DNA of 36,307 bases from Clostridia bacterium (GTDB taxonomy: Bacteria > Bacillota > Clostridia > Oscillospirales > CAG-272): contig JAFTPJ010000171.1 in NCBI GenBank assembly GCA_017463405.1, positions 1-36,307 on the forward strand. The letters run 5' to 3'. Of the stretch, positions 15,460 through 23,239 are shown one piece after another; within the stretch, counting starts at the first letter, position 1, and each line of letters begins with the position of its first letter. The position numbers were made by a program, and so were the translations under genes. The notes under the pieces were generated by a model. That model was given only the letters and a program-made list of their open reading frames with translations. It had not been told where the DNA came from and did no database searches.

Positions 15460-15822
15460 ATGGGAAAATCAAGCAAGAAGCCGCTTTTGATTGCGGCAGT
15501 CGGAGCAGGTATTGCAGCAATTACGGTCGGTCTTGGTAAGGCGTTCCGCGATATGAAGGCAAGTGCCAAAGCGCAACACGAGGTTGACAAGGCGGAGTTT
15601 GCGGCTGTGAAGGCAGAATCGAAGGCGAATTTCGAGGAAAACAGAGGTCATAATACCTTCGCCAAGGCAAAGGCTGACGCGAAAAAGAACTGGGACGATG
15701 CGCATATGAGTACCTCCGAGAGAGCCGCGAAGGAGCAGGAGGCACGTGACGCAAGAATTGTCGAAGCAAAGGCGAGAGCCGAGGAGGCAAACGCACGCTA
15801 CGAGGCGGCAAAGAAGCAATGA
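15460..15822 (+). CDS. Membrane-anchored alanine-rich coiled-coil protein
   Basis: The 120-residue protein has one N-terminal membrane segment (KKPLLIAAVGAGIAAITVGL) followed by about 95 highly charged residues rich in Ala, Lys and Glu with heptad-like spacing, so it is probably a long helix or coiled coil. It contains repeated AKA/EAKA-type units, which give weak resemblance to many unrelated helical proteins. AAAAGGAGAT precedes the ATG by about 8 bases, and it lies 25 bases after the two-TM gene, so the two are probably cotranscribed. No function can be assigned. A hairpin follows it before the ABC genes. Confidence 0.75.
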   Translation: MGKSSKKPLLIAAVGAGIAAITVGLGKAFRDMKASAKAQHEVDKAEFAAVKAESKANFEENRGHNTFAKAKADAKKNWDDAHMSTSERAAKEQEARDARIVEAKARAEEANARYEAAKKQ

Positions 15823-15827
15823 ATACA

Positions 15828-15873
15828 AGCACAAGGCGAGGCGTATGCGTACGGCTCGCTTGTGCTGCTTTAT
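15828..15873 (+). terminator. Terminator-like hairpin before the ABC operon
   Basis: AGCACAAGGCGAG (15828-15840) pairs with CTCGCTTGTGCT (15855-15866) around a single bulged G, followed by GCTTTATT. The T tract is weak, so partial read-through into the ABC genes is likely. Confidence 0.6.
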
Positions 15874-15892
15874 TATGACAAAGGAGTAAAAA

Positions 15893-16807
15893 ATGAACGC
15901 TATTGAAATCAGAAATCTTTCAAAAAGTTTTCGCGGCATGTATGCGGTCGACCACTTGAACATGACCGTCCCCGTGGGAGCGATCTATGGCTTTATCGGA
16001 GAGAACGGTTCGGGTAAATCCACCACCGAAAAGCTGATCTGTGGGCACTTGGTTCCCGACGAAGGGGAAATCAAGCTGTTCGGCAGAGATTACACCGACC
16101 CCGGTGTACGTGTCAGAGTCGGTGCGCTGATCGAGAACGCAGGCTGCTTCCCGGGATCCAGCGTGTACCAGAATTTGCGCATGCAGACAATCAATCTGGG
16201 GCTGGAAAATCCCGACGAGGAGATCCGCCGTGTGCTGGAGATTGTGCGTATGGAGGACAACGCTCATCTCAAATTCAAGAGCTGCTCCCTCGGTATGAAG
16301 CAGAGAATCGGTATTGCGATGGCGCTCCTGGGCGATCCCGCGCTGTTGATCCTCGACGAGCCGATCAACGGTCTTGACACCGACGGTATGCGGATTATGC
16401 GGGAGATTCTCGTGGATATTACGCAAAAATACGGCTGTACCGTTCTGATTTCCTCCCACATTCTCGGTGAGCTGGAAAAGATTGCGACGCACTACGGTAT
16501 TATCCGTCAGGGCAAGATGATCATGGAGCTGTCCGCTGCAGAAATGGATAGCCGCGCGCAGGTTTTTGTATCGCTGAAAGTCCGTGATATGCAGGGCGCG
16601 AAAGCGGTTTTGAAGGCAAATTTCGATACCATCAAGGAAGAAGAAGGCTACCTTCGCGTTTACGATGTGGATGACACGGCGGCGAATGTGGAGCTTTTGA
16701 TGAAAAACGGTCATGCGCCGAGCGAGATCAAGAAGAATAAGATCGGTCTTGAGGAATATTACATTGAATTGATGTCGCAGACAGAGACCGAAAAGGAGGA
16801 AAAATAA
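15893..16807 (+). CDS. ABC transporter ATP-binding protein (BcrA-like), first copy
   Basis: The nucleotide-binding subunit of an exporter; it hydrolyses ATP on the cytoplasmic side. The 304-residue protein has Walker A GENGSGKST, Q-loop region ALIENAGCFPG, signature CSLGMKQRIGIAMALL, Walker B LLILDEPINGLD and H-loop ISSHILGE. About 90 C-terminal residues form the accessory domain found in BcrA/lantibiotic-immunity-type ATPases. Asn follows DEPI where Ala or Thr is common. AAAGGAG precedes the ATG. It pairs with the permease whose ATG is one base past its TAA. It is about 60 percent alike by eye to the ATPase at 17662. Confidence 0.93.
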   Translation: MNAIEIRNLSKSFRGMYAVDHLNMTVPVGAIYGFIGENGSGKSTTEKLICGHLVPDEGEIKLFGRDYTDPGVRVRVGALIENAGCFPGSSVYQNLRMQTINLGLENPDEEIRRVLEIVRMEDNAHLKFKSCSLGMKQRIGIAMALLGDPALLILDEPINGLDTDGMRIMREILVDITQKYGCTVLISSHILGELEKIATHYGIIRQGKMIMELSAAEMDSRAQVFVSLKVRDMQGAKAVLKANFDTIKEEEGYLRVYDVDDTAANVELLMKNGHAPSEIKKNKIGLEEYYIELMSQTETEKEEK

Positions 16808-16808
16808 G

Positions 16809-17645
16809 ATGACGCGTGAATTGAATTTTGAATCTCCGAGTTTTGCAAAGCGAATTAAGGGGATGCTTGGCGTGGACTTTTATCGACTGTTCCATACGCC
16901 GTTGTTTTACATTTTTCTGGCGATTTCCGCCATTATTCCAGCGATGGTATCGGCGATGACGATGATGCCCGACCAGAGCGGAAACACGATGGAGCCGCTC
17001 TATTCCAACGTATGGCAGATCATTGCCGCCTCCGAGCCTCTTTACGTCATCAAGGGAATTGCAGATTACGCCAATATGAACATGGTATTCATTTTCGGCG
17101 GAATCATGGTTTCCATCTTCATCGGTCACGACTACAAGTCGGGCTACGTCAAGCAGCTGTTCACCACGCACGCCAAGAAGCAGGACTATATGATGTCAAA
17201 AAGCCTTGTCTGTGCTTTCGCGATGGCTTGCATGTGCATCACGTACCTCATTGGTGGAACGGTCGGCGGATTGCTTGTCGGCTATGATACGGCAGTGAAC
17301 GTTGCCTCTCTCATCATTGCCATTCTCGGCAAAATGATCATGAGCCTGGGTTGGGCGAGTCTTTATACCTTTCTCAATATCATTTTCAGAAGATATTTCG
17401 GTATTTCCATTGCCTCATCATTCTTCTTCGGAACGGGTATTTTGATTATCGGAGCGGCGGCAATCGTTGAGAATCTGTCGATTCCTACATGGTTTCTCAA
17501 TATCTTTCTGTACGGCTCGTCAGTCAATGCGTGCCTTGTAAGCGATATTTGGTCGTTGGTGATTTGTATTGCGGTGTCCATCGCGTGGGCTGTGATCTAT
17601 AATTTACTCGGTACCCGTATCCTCTATAAGAGCGATGTATATTGA
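16809..17645 (+). CDS. ABC-2-type permease (BcrB-like), first copy
   Basis: The 278-residue membrane subunit has six hydrophobic segments (PLFYIFLAISAIIPAMVSAM near the start, MVFIFGGIMVSIFIGHDY, a third with CMCITYLIGGTVGGLL, then three more). The loop after the second segment, GHDYKSGYVKQLFTTHAKKQ, is typical of ABC-2 permeases of antibiotic or lantibiotic efflux systems. The start overlaps the ATPase end region, with AGGAGG inside the ATPase gene, so the two are coupled. The substrate is not visible. It shares plan and short motifs with the permease at 18563 (K-G-M/S-M-L-x-VDF-R near the start). Confidence 0.85.
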   Translation: MTRELNFESPSFAKRIKGMLGVDFYRLFHTPLFYIFLAISAIIPAMVSAMTMMPDQSGNTMEPLYSNVWQIIAASEPLYVIKGIADYANMNMVFIFGGIMVSIFIGHDYKSGYVKQLFTTHAKKQDYMMSKSLVCAFAMACMCITYLIGGTVGGLLVGYDTAVNVASLIIAILGKMIMSLGWASLYTFLNIIFRRYFGISIASSFFFGTGILIIGAAAIVENLSIPTWFLNIFLYGSSVNACLVSDIWSLVICIAVSIAWAVIYNLLGTRILYKSDVY

Positions 17646-17661
17646 TAGGGAGGTCGAAAAC

Positions 17662-18561
17662 ATGAATGCAGTTGAAATCAAGAATTTATCCAAAAATTTC
17701 GGTTCCAAGCAGGCGGTCTGCGGTCTTGATATGACCGTGCCGATGGGGTCGATTTACGGCTTTATCGGGGAGAACGGCTCGGGAAAGTCCACTACAGAGA
17801 AAATGATCTGCGGGCTGATCCCCACAAGCGGCGGATCGATCAAGCTCTACGGTAAGGACTACACCGACGAGTCGGTTCGAGCCAAGATGGGTGTGCTGAT
17901 CGAGTCTCCCGGATGCTTTCCGGGGCTGACCGTATTTGACAACATGATGCTTCAAGCGGCGAATTTGAGTATTCCCGATGCGGAAAAGGAAGTTATCAAG
18001 GTTCTGAAAACGGTCAGAATGGAGGGCGCGGCAGGCAACAAATATAAGAACTGCTCGCTTGGTATGAAGCAGAGGGTCGGCATTGCGATGGCGTTGCTCG
18101 GTAATCCTACGCTGTTGGTGCTTGACGAGCCGCTCAACGGTCTGGATGCCGACGGTATGCGAATCATGCGGGAGGTTTTTTGCAATGTCGTAAAGGACGG
18201 AACGCGCAGTATCATCGTATCTTCGCACCTGCTCGGGGAATTGCAAAAGGTTGCGACGCATTACGGTATTATCCGCCATGGAAAGATGATTGTTGAGATG
18301 ACCGCCGACGATCTGGATGCAAGCTGTCGTACCTACGTGGCGTTACAGGCGGAGGAGATGAACAGGACGAAAATGCTTCTCGGTTATAAGTACTCCCGAG
18401 TGGAGGAGGATGAGGCAGGATATCTCCGAGTGTATGATCTGACCACCCCTGAGGAGATAGTGACCTATCTCTATGAAAACAGCATTTGCGTGACTGAGAT
18501 CAAGACGGACAAGATCGGACTCGAGGAATACTATATCGATTTGATGAAGGAGGGAAAATAA
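17662..18561 (+). CDS. ABC transporter ATP-binding protein (BcrA-like), second copy
   Basis: The 299-residue ATPase is a close paralogue of the one at 15893 along its whole length. It has Walker A GENGSGKST, CSLGMKQRVGIAMALLG, Walker B LLVLDEPLNGLD and H-loop VSSHLLGE, with the same C-terminal accessory domain ending KIGLEEYYIDLM. ATG 17662 was chosen because GGGAGG lies 10 bases upstream and the start MNAVEIKNLSKNF aligns with the first copy (MNAIEIRNLSKSF). A longer in-frame start at 17635 overlaps the permease and has no good site. It pairs with the permease one base past its TAA, exactly as in the first pair. Confidence 0.93.
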   Translation: MNAVEIKNLSKNFGSKQAVCGLDMTVPMGSIYGFIGENGSGKSTTEKMICGLIPTSGGSIKLYGKDYTDESVRAKMGVLIESPGCFPGLTVFDNMMLQAANLSIPDAEKEVIKVLKTVRMEGAAGNKYKNCSLGMKQRVGIAMALLGNPTLLVLDEPLNGLDADGMRIMREVFCNVVKDGTRSIIVSSHLLGELQKVATHYGIIRHGKMIVEMTADDLDASCRTYVALQAEEMNRTKMLLGYKYSRVEEDEAGYLRVYDLTTPEEIVTYLYENSICVTEIKTDKIGLEEYYIDLMKEGK

Positions 18562-18562
18562 G

Positions 18563-19414
18563 ATGGAAGGCTCTGTAAAATTTGAAATCTTTGGCTTTGG
18601 CAAGCGGCTGAAAAGTATGCTGAAGGTCGATTTCAGAAGAATGCTCAAATCAAGACTCTTTTATATTCTCATCGCTTGCGCACTGCTGGTTCCCATCGTG
18701 ATGACAGTGATGCTAACGATGATGGACGGACAGGAATCGGTCAATCAGCAAACGGGTGAGGTTACGATTATGGAGGGACCCGACAGCACATGGCAATCCA
18801 TCGGCACGTTACCCTCCGACGAGCCTGCCGCTACCGATGCGTCGGCTGTTGGCGGAATGGGAGCTATGGGCGGTATGGACGTGATGAGCATGTGCAATAT
18901 CAATATGGCGTTTATGGGCGTGGCTGTGTTTGTCTGCCTGTTCATCTCTGAAGATTTCAGAAGCGGATATGCGAAAAATCTCTTCACCGTTCGCGCAAGA
19001 AAAGGAGAGTATGTCATTTCCAAAACACTTGTGGGTTTTGTTTGCGGCGCTTTGATGCTGATTGCATACTTTATCGGCGCAATGCTCGGCGGTGCGATTT
19101 CAAGCTTGTCCTTCGAGCTTGTCGGCGGTTTGACGGTTGGCAATATCGTGATGTGTATGATCGCAAAAATCTTTCTGATGTTTGTGTTCGTTTCCATCTT
19201 CACACTGATCAGTGTGGCGGCAAAGCAGAAGGCATGGCTGTCGATCTGCGGCTCACTCGGCGGTGGGATGCTGCTGTTTATGATGGTTTCGATGATTACA
19301 CCATTGAACTCTACGCTGATCAATGTCGCACTGTGTCTCGTAGGCGGTCTACTGTTCGCGTTGGGTCTTGGCGCAATCAGCCGTGTGGTTCTGAAAAAGA
19401 CGAGCTTGGTATAA
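18563..19414 (+). CDS. ABC-2-type permease (BcrB-like), second copy
   Basis: The 283-residue protein has six hydrophobic segments. Between TM1 and TM2 it has a long outside loop of about 65 residues (ESVNQQTGEVTIMEGPDSTW ... with a Gly/Met-rich stretch GGMGAMGGMDVM), longer than in the first copy. The motif after TM2, SEDFRSGYAKNLFTVRARKG, again marks the ABC-2 efflux family. The junction with the ATPase (AAGGAGGG, TAA, one base, ATG) copies the first pair, which supports origin by duplication of a two-gene module. A strong terminator follows at 19473. Confidence 0.85.
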   Translation: MEGSVKFEIFGFGKRLKSMLKVDFRRMLKSRLFYILIACALLVPIVMTVMLTMMDGQESVNQQTGEVTIMEGPDSTWQSIGTLPSDEPAATDASAVGGMGAMGGMDVMSMCNINMAFMGVAVFVCLFISEDFRSGYAKNLFTVRARKGEYVISKTLVGFVCGALMLIAYFIGAMLGGAISSLSFELVGGLTVGNIVMCMIAKIFLMFVFVSIFTLISVAAKQKAWLSICGSLGGGMLLFMMVSMITPLNSTLINVALCLVGGLLFALGLGAISRVVLKKTSLV

Positions 19415-19472
19415 TTTTTCGGAGCAGCGCCGTAAAAATGCGATACTACGGAATTTTAACAAAATGATAAGA

Positions 19473-19523
19473 GGGGTGAGTCAAATGCAAAAATGCATTT
19501 GGAACTTACCCCGTCGTTTTTTT
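19473..19523 (+). terminator. Terminator after the ABC operon
   Basis: A long stem: GGGGTGAGT (19473-19481) pairs with ACTTACCCC (19504-19512), continuing into CAAATGCA (19482-19489) with TGCATTTG (19494-19501) across a two-base GA bulge, loop AAAA. GTCG and seven Ts follow. Confidence 0.85.
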
Positions 19524-19594
19524 GTGTTGGGGCTGCGCGAATGACACAGCACCTCTTTGAATCATGATACGAAATGAGGCATTGTGCACGGTCA

Positions 19595-19813
19595 TCAAAC
19601 AAAATTCTGATAATGATCTGTCCTTCCAATGAAATAATCGGCACTGACCTGATAAAACTCGCAAAGTTTTATCAGGTCGTCGATTTTTAATTCCGCTCTT
19701 CCTTCTTCAATATGGCTATATCCTTGCTGAGACTTGTTTATGATAGCACCGACTTCCTTTTGTGTCAGATCCCGATCCTCACGCAAATTTCTCATTCTGA
19801 TACGATAGTTCAT
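19595..19813 (-). CDS. Small XRE-family (Cro/C1-type) transcription regulator
   Basis: The 72-residue protein is a single helix-turn-helix domain: MNYRIRMRNLREDRDLTQKE, then GAIINKSQQGYSHIEEGRAE for the two key helices, and DDLIKLCEFYQVSADYFIGR, typical of XRE repressors, with no extra sensor domain. On the minus strand CGGAG lies 7 bases before the ATG. It is divergent from the membrane-protein gene at 19977, and the shared control region holds two TACTCA-N5-TGAGTA palindromes placed in the promoter spacers. It is therefore most likely the repressor of both directions (inference). Confidence 0.9.
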   Translation of the reverse strand: MNYRIRMRNLREDRDLTQKEVGAIINKSQQGYSHIEEGRAELKIDDLIKLCEFYQVSADYFIGRTDHYQNFV

Positions 19814-19856
19814 TTGATACTCCGTTCATCAATTGTTAATTTTATGTAAAAATCAT

Positions 19857-19884
19857 ATCATACTCACAAATTGAGTATTGACAA
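19857..19884 (-). promoter_or_regulatory. Promoter of the XRE regulator
   Basis: Minus strand: TTGTCA (19884-19879), a 16-base spacer and TATGAT (19862-19857). The spacer holds the operator at 19861-19877, and the -35 lies opposite the -35 of the divergent promoter. Confidence 0.6.
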
Positions 19885-19902
19885 ATACTCATAAATTGAG
19901 TA
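19861..19902. promoter_or_regulatory. Twin palindromic operators
   Basis: TACTCA-CAAAT-TGAGTA (19861-19877) and TACTCA-TAAAT-TGAGTA (19886-19902): two near-identical 17-base palindromes, 25 bases centre to centre. One fills the spacer of the leftward promoter, the other the spacer of the rightward one. They are the natural binding sites for the XRE dimer. Confidence 0.85.
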
Positions 19903-19906
19903 AAAT
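19878..19906 (+). promoter_or_regulatory. Promoter of the two-gene membrane cassette
   Basis: TTGACA (19878-19883), a 17-base spacer and TAAAAT (19901-19906). The second operator lies inside the spacer and overlaps the first bases of the -10. Confidence 0.8.
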
Positions 19907-19976
19907 ATAGATAGCATGATGAAGCAAACGAATATATCAGGCTTTTATACATTTTTATCGAGCGGAGGAATTTGAT

Positions 19977-20699
19977 ATGGAGAAAAAAGAAATACTGTAT
20001 TACTTATGTGATTTCATTGAATCCAAACAAAAAAATGAAACGGACAAAAAAACAGAGCGGCTTCTCTCTGTGTTGAAATCCGTTACCGAGGAAGCCATTT
20101 CCTTTGGCGATGCACCGAGCTATTTTTTTGCATATATTGAGTGCAATTCTACCGGTGTGGGAACAAGCAGCTTTCAAGGAACCGAGACGCAGAGAACGGT
20201 TGCAAGAGATTACGTAACAGATGAATATTTATTTATCGACGGTCATGTGAACGCCGGTGCAAAGGGATTGAGCTTATTTTTCTTAAATCCAAATCAAACA
20301 ATCAATTACTACAAAAAAAGTGATATCGTAAAAGTTGCAAAGGAATTCGGCTTTCGGATTCATTTGCAATACTTCCAAGATTTAAACTTCACTCTATCCG
20401 ATCACAGACTGAACAGACATACCGTAAAAATAACCAAGGGACCGTTCACGTATCCGATTCGCCCTATTTTTGCAACGGTTTCCGAGCAGGGTGAGAAGAT
20501 TACCATTGGGTATATTTATGAAAAAGACGGTCAGGAATATATCATTATCGAGCCGGAGGATTATGGCGAGGTCAGAAAAAAGGCGCATAAATCGGGATGT
20601 GCTCCATGGATGCTTTTCGGACTTGTTTTTCCGCCGATTTTTCTTGTAGCACTGCTTGTGTGGATGATAAAGGCAAAAAAAGAACGTATGGTAGGATAA
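19977..20699 (+). CDS. Uncharacterised protein with C-terminal membrane anchor
   Basis: A 240-residue protein I do not recognise. About 200 residues of mixed charged and aromatic sequence precede one strong membrane segment (PWMLFGLVFPPIFLVALLVWMI, about residues 208-230) and a short basic end KAKKERMVG. The tail-anchor layout puts the bulk in the cytoplasm (inference). The middle has STGVGTSSFQG and SLFFLNPNQTINYY but no known catalytic motif. GGAGGAA precedes the ATG by about 7 bases. Base composition is visibly richer in A and T than the ABC genes to the left. It is transcribed from the XRE-controlled promoter with the next membrane gene 22 bases away. Confidence 0.8.
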   Translation: MEKKEILYYLCDFIESKQKNETDKKTERLLSVLKSVTEEAISFGDAPSYFFAYIECNSTGVGTSSFQGTETQRTVARDYVTDEYLFIDGHVNAGAKGLSLFFLNPNQTINYYKKSDIVKVAKEFGFRIHLQYFQDLNFTLSDHRLNRHTVKITKGPFTYPIRPIFATVSEQGEKITIGYIYEKDGQEYIIIEPEDYGEVRKKAHKSGCAPWMLFGLVFPPIFLVALLVWMIKAKKERMVG

Positions 20700-20721
20700 A
20701 ATCAAAGGGGGAGAAATCAAG

Positions 20722-21276
20722 ATGAATATTATAAACGGAATCAAAGGTTTCCTTAAGAATTTTTTTGACACCTATTCTGCGGCGGAACCAATCCGTGATT
20801 TGGGAGATTATCGGCGGGTGAAAAAATGGATTCGGCAGGCTCGTGTTTTATATACGCTTTTTTCTGTTATTGCGATATTGGAAATCTTTTTTGTAACTTC
20901 CGTACCGTCGCTGTTCGAAATCCCGATTTTTTTGGTGTATACCATTGTTCCCGCTTTGCTCGTTTTAACAAATTTGGGGTATGCAACATTGATTATGTAC
21001 CTGCCAAAGATCATTAAAAGCGTTGTAAGCTCCGGAAGCACCGGATACAATATCGGAGAAAAATTTCAAACAACGCATGTTCGGGTAACACATGAATACG
21101 GAAACAGTTACAGTGTTTCCTCGCATACAGAAAATAAGGGGTGCCTGTTTGCCGTGATTGCAGGAACTGTAAAATTTATGATCTGGGCGTTTTTCTGTGT
21201 GTACATCGGTCCATTCATTACCTTTCGGAAGCTTCGGGAGAGTGTCAAAAACGTGCGTTGCTACAAACCGGATTGA
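20722..21276 (+). CDS. Uncharacterised membrane protein
   Basis: A 184-residue protein with hydrophobic segments at about 42-61 (VLYTLFSVIAILEIFFVTSV), 65-94 (possibly one long or two short) and 140-168 (FAVIAGTVKFMIWAFFCVYI). Between them is a polar loop with GSTGYNIGEKFQTTHVRVTH. The N-terminus is amphipathic and basic. I recognise no family. GGGGGAG precedes the ATG by about 9 bases. It is the second gene of the XRE-regulated cassette and is closed by a terminator at 21328. Like its partner it is AT-rich, which could mean later acquisition of the three-gene unit. Confidence 0.78.
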   Translation: MNIINGIKGFLKNFFDTYSAAEPIRDLGDYRRVKKWIRQARVLYTLFSVIAILEIFFVTSVPSLFEIPIFLVYTIVPALLVLTNLGYATLIMYLPKIIKSVVSSGSTGYNIGEKFQTTHVRVTHEYGNSYSVSSHTENKGCLFAVIAGTVKFMIWAFFCVYIGPFITFRKLRESVKNVRCYKPD

Positions 21277-21327
21277 TCGGAATGACAATCCGCACATGTG
21301 AAATCCGAGAGAGGCTTGGCCATACAG

Positions 21328-21386
21328 TGGGAGGAAATTCAAACGTCAAAACGTTTGGGGATCCTCCCATATTTCTATGTTTTTTG
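21328..21386 (+). terminator. Terminator after the XRE-linked cassette
   Basis: TGGGAGGA (21328-21335) pairs with TCCTCCCA (21362-21369), and inside it CAAACGT (21340-21346) with ACGTTTG (21351-21357). It is followed by TATTTCTATG and then six Ts. Confidence 0.8.
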
Positions 21387-21424
21387 AAAAAACGTAAAAC
21401 GAAAACAAAATCTTAACATTTGTA

Positions 21425-21433
21425 TGATATAAT
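21425..21433 (+). promoter_or_regulatory. Extended -10 promoter of the two-component operon
   Basis: TGATATAAT supplies a perfect -10 (21428-21433) with a TG extension; no good -35 is seen 17 bases upstream. Confidence 0.55.
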
Positions 21434-21473
21434 AAACGCATACAGATGTATTTTGGGCTTGGAGGTGCGTAAG

Positions 21474-22145
21474 ATGTTCAAAATTTTGGTCGTGGAGGAC
21501 GATAAGGATCTAAATCGCTCGGTTTGCTCCTTTTTGAATCACAGCGGGTACGAGGCAATCGGTTGTCTCAGTGCCGAGGCGGCGTATGACGAGATGTATA
21601 AAACAATCTTTGATTTGATTGTGTCGGATATTATGATGCCGGACATCGATGGCTTTGAGTTTGCAAAGACCGTGCGCACGTTGAACAACGATATTCCAAT
21701 TCTGTTTATGACCGCACGCGATGATTTTGCCTCTAAGCAGAGGGGATTCCGCATCGGCATTGACGATTATATGACGAAGCCGATCGATCTTGATGAGCTG
21801 TTCTTGCGGATCGGAGCATTGCTTCGGCGCTCCAAAATCGCGTCGAGCCGACGGATCGAGATCGGTAACTTCGTGATGGATGCGGATGAGCGCTCGGCAA
21901 CGCTGGACGGTGAGGAGATTGCTCTGACCACCAGGGAGTTCGATCTGCTCTATAAGCTGTTGTCCTATCCCAAAAAGACCTTTACCCGTACCCAGCTGAT
22001 GGATGAGTTCTGGGACGTGGATACGCAATCGGGAACGCGTACCGTGGACGTATATATGACAAAGCTGCGCGCAAAGATCGGACGCTGTGAGGCGTTTGAG
22101 ATACAGACGGTTCACGGCTTGGGCTATAAGGCGGTGATCAAATGA
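21474..22145 (+). CDS. OmpR-family response regulator
   Basis: The 223-residue protein has a receiver domain with acidic pocket VVEDD (Glu8, Asp9), phosphoacceptor Asp52 in SDIMMPDIDG, MTARDD and YMTKPID, followed by a winged-helix DNA-binding domain with TTREFDLLYKLLSYP and a recognition part ending VHGLGYKAVIK. ATG 21474 has GGAGGTG at 7 bases. Its stop overlaps the start of the histidine kinase gene by four bases, so the two are a coupled pair. Targets are not visible; the neighbouring membrane genes are the likely ones. Confidence 0.95.
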   Translation: MFKILVVEDDKDLNRSVCSFLNHSGYEAIGCLSAEAAYDEMYKTIFDLIVSDIMMPDIDGFEFAKTVRTLNNDIPILFMTARDDFASKQRGFRIGIDDYMTKPIDLDELFLRIGALLRRSKIASSRRIEIGNFVMDADERSATLDGEEIALTTREFDLLYKLLSYPKKTFTRTQLMDEFWDVDTQSGTRTVDVYMTKLRAKIGRCEAFEIQTVHGLGYKAVIK

Positions 22146-23239
22146 AGGGCGAGCGGCAGCTCCGCTGGGTGATTCGGGCAATCGGTCACTATATTACGTT
22201 TTTTCTGATTGTTGCCTTTGCCATTACCTGTTGCCTGATGCTCTTTGTAACCGCGCTGTCCGAAAGCCTCGGAATCGGGTTGAACGGGGAGAATTTAACC
22301 TCTGCCGCCAAGATTACGTTTTGGAACGTCATTCTGATCAGCCTGTTGTTTACCGTATTCGATGCAATCAGACGCAAGTGGACGGTTGAGCGTCATGTCA
22401 AGCGGATCTCCGCGGCAACCGAGAAAATGATGCGGGGCGATTTCAGCGTCAGAATTCCTACAACCTCCGGCGTGCTGTCGGGTAACCGCTTTGATGAGAT
22501 CATCGGCAGCATCAATAAAATGGCAGAAGAGCTGTCGGGTGTGGAGACTTTGCGCAATGATTTCATTGCAAACGTGTCCCATGAAATGAAGACGCCGCTT
22601 GCCGTGATGCAGAACTACGGGACGCTGCTGCAGGCTCCCGATTTGTCGGATGAGAAGCGCTTGGAGTATGCGAAAGCAATTACCGATGCCTCGCGCCGGC
22701 TTGCCGATATGATGACCAATATCCTCAAGCTCAATCGCCTGGAGAATCAGCAGATCTACCCGAAGGTTGAGGTGTACGATCTCGGTGAGCAGCTTTGTGA
22801 GAGCCTTTTGCAGTATGAAAATGTGTGGGAGAGCCGCAATATTGAAATCGATGCCGATATCAATGAAAACGTATTTGTGGAGGCAGACAGGGAGCTTCTT
22901 TCCCTTGTTTGGAACAATTTGTTTTCCAACGCCTTCAAATTCACCGAAAGCGGAGGAACGGTCTCGTTGTCTCTTTTCGCCGACGGGCAGTATGCCGTCG
23001 TCAGAATTCGGGATACGGGATGCGGAATGTCTCCTGATGTTGGTGCACATATTTTTGAAAAATTTTATCAGGGCGATACCTCCCGCGCAACGCAGGGAAA
23101 CGGGCTCGGGCTGGCACTGGTCAAGCGTGTGGTGGATATCATGCAGGGCGAGATCGGCGTGGAGAGCGCCGTAGGTGTCGGCTCAACCTTTACGGTGAAA
23201 ATCAGGAGGAATGAAAATGGATTGGAAGAAAACCGCTAA
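22142..23239 (+). CDS. Membrane sensor histidine kinase
   Basis: The 365-residue kinase has TM1 (about residues 17-40) and TM2 (about 57-76) with only a very short outside loop between them, a HAMP linker (ATEKMMRGDFSVRI), a dimerisation domain with NVSHEMKTPL and phosphorylated His147, then N-box NNLFSNAFKF, G1 RDTGCGM and G2 GNGLGLALVKRVV. The tiny outside loop fits intramembrane-sensing kinases, which in Bacillota often sense cell-envelope stress through a partner membrane protein. The next gene encodes such a polytopic membrane protein and overlaps this one. The partner role is inference. Confidence 0.95.
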   Translation: MKGERQLRWVIRAIGHYITFFLIVAFAITCCLMLFVTALSESLGIGLNGENLTSAAKITFWNVILISLLFTVFDAIRRKWTVERHVKRISAATEKMMRGDFSVRIPTTSGVLSGNRFDEIIGSINKMAEELSGVETLRNDFIANVSHEMKTPLAVMQNYGTLLQAPDLSDEKRLEYAKAITDASRRLADMMTNILKLNRLENQQIYPKVEVYDLGEQLCESLLQYENVWESRNIEIDADINENVFVEADRELLSLVWNNLFSNAFKFTESGGTVSLSLFADGQYAVVRIRDTGCGMSPDVGAHIFEKFYQGDTSRATQGNGLGLALVKRVVDIMQGEIGVESAVGVGSTFTVKIRRNENGLEENR

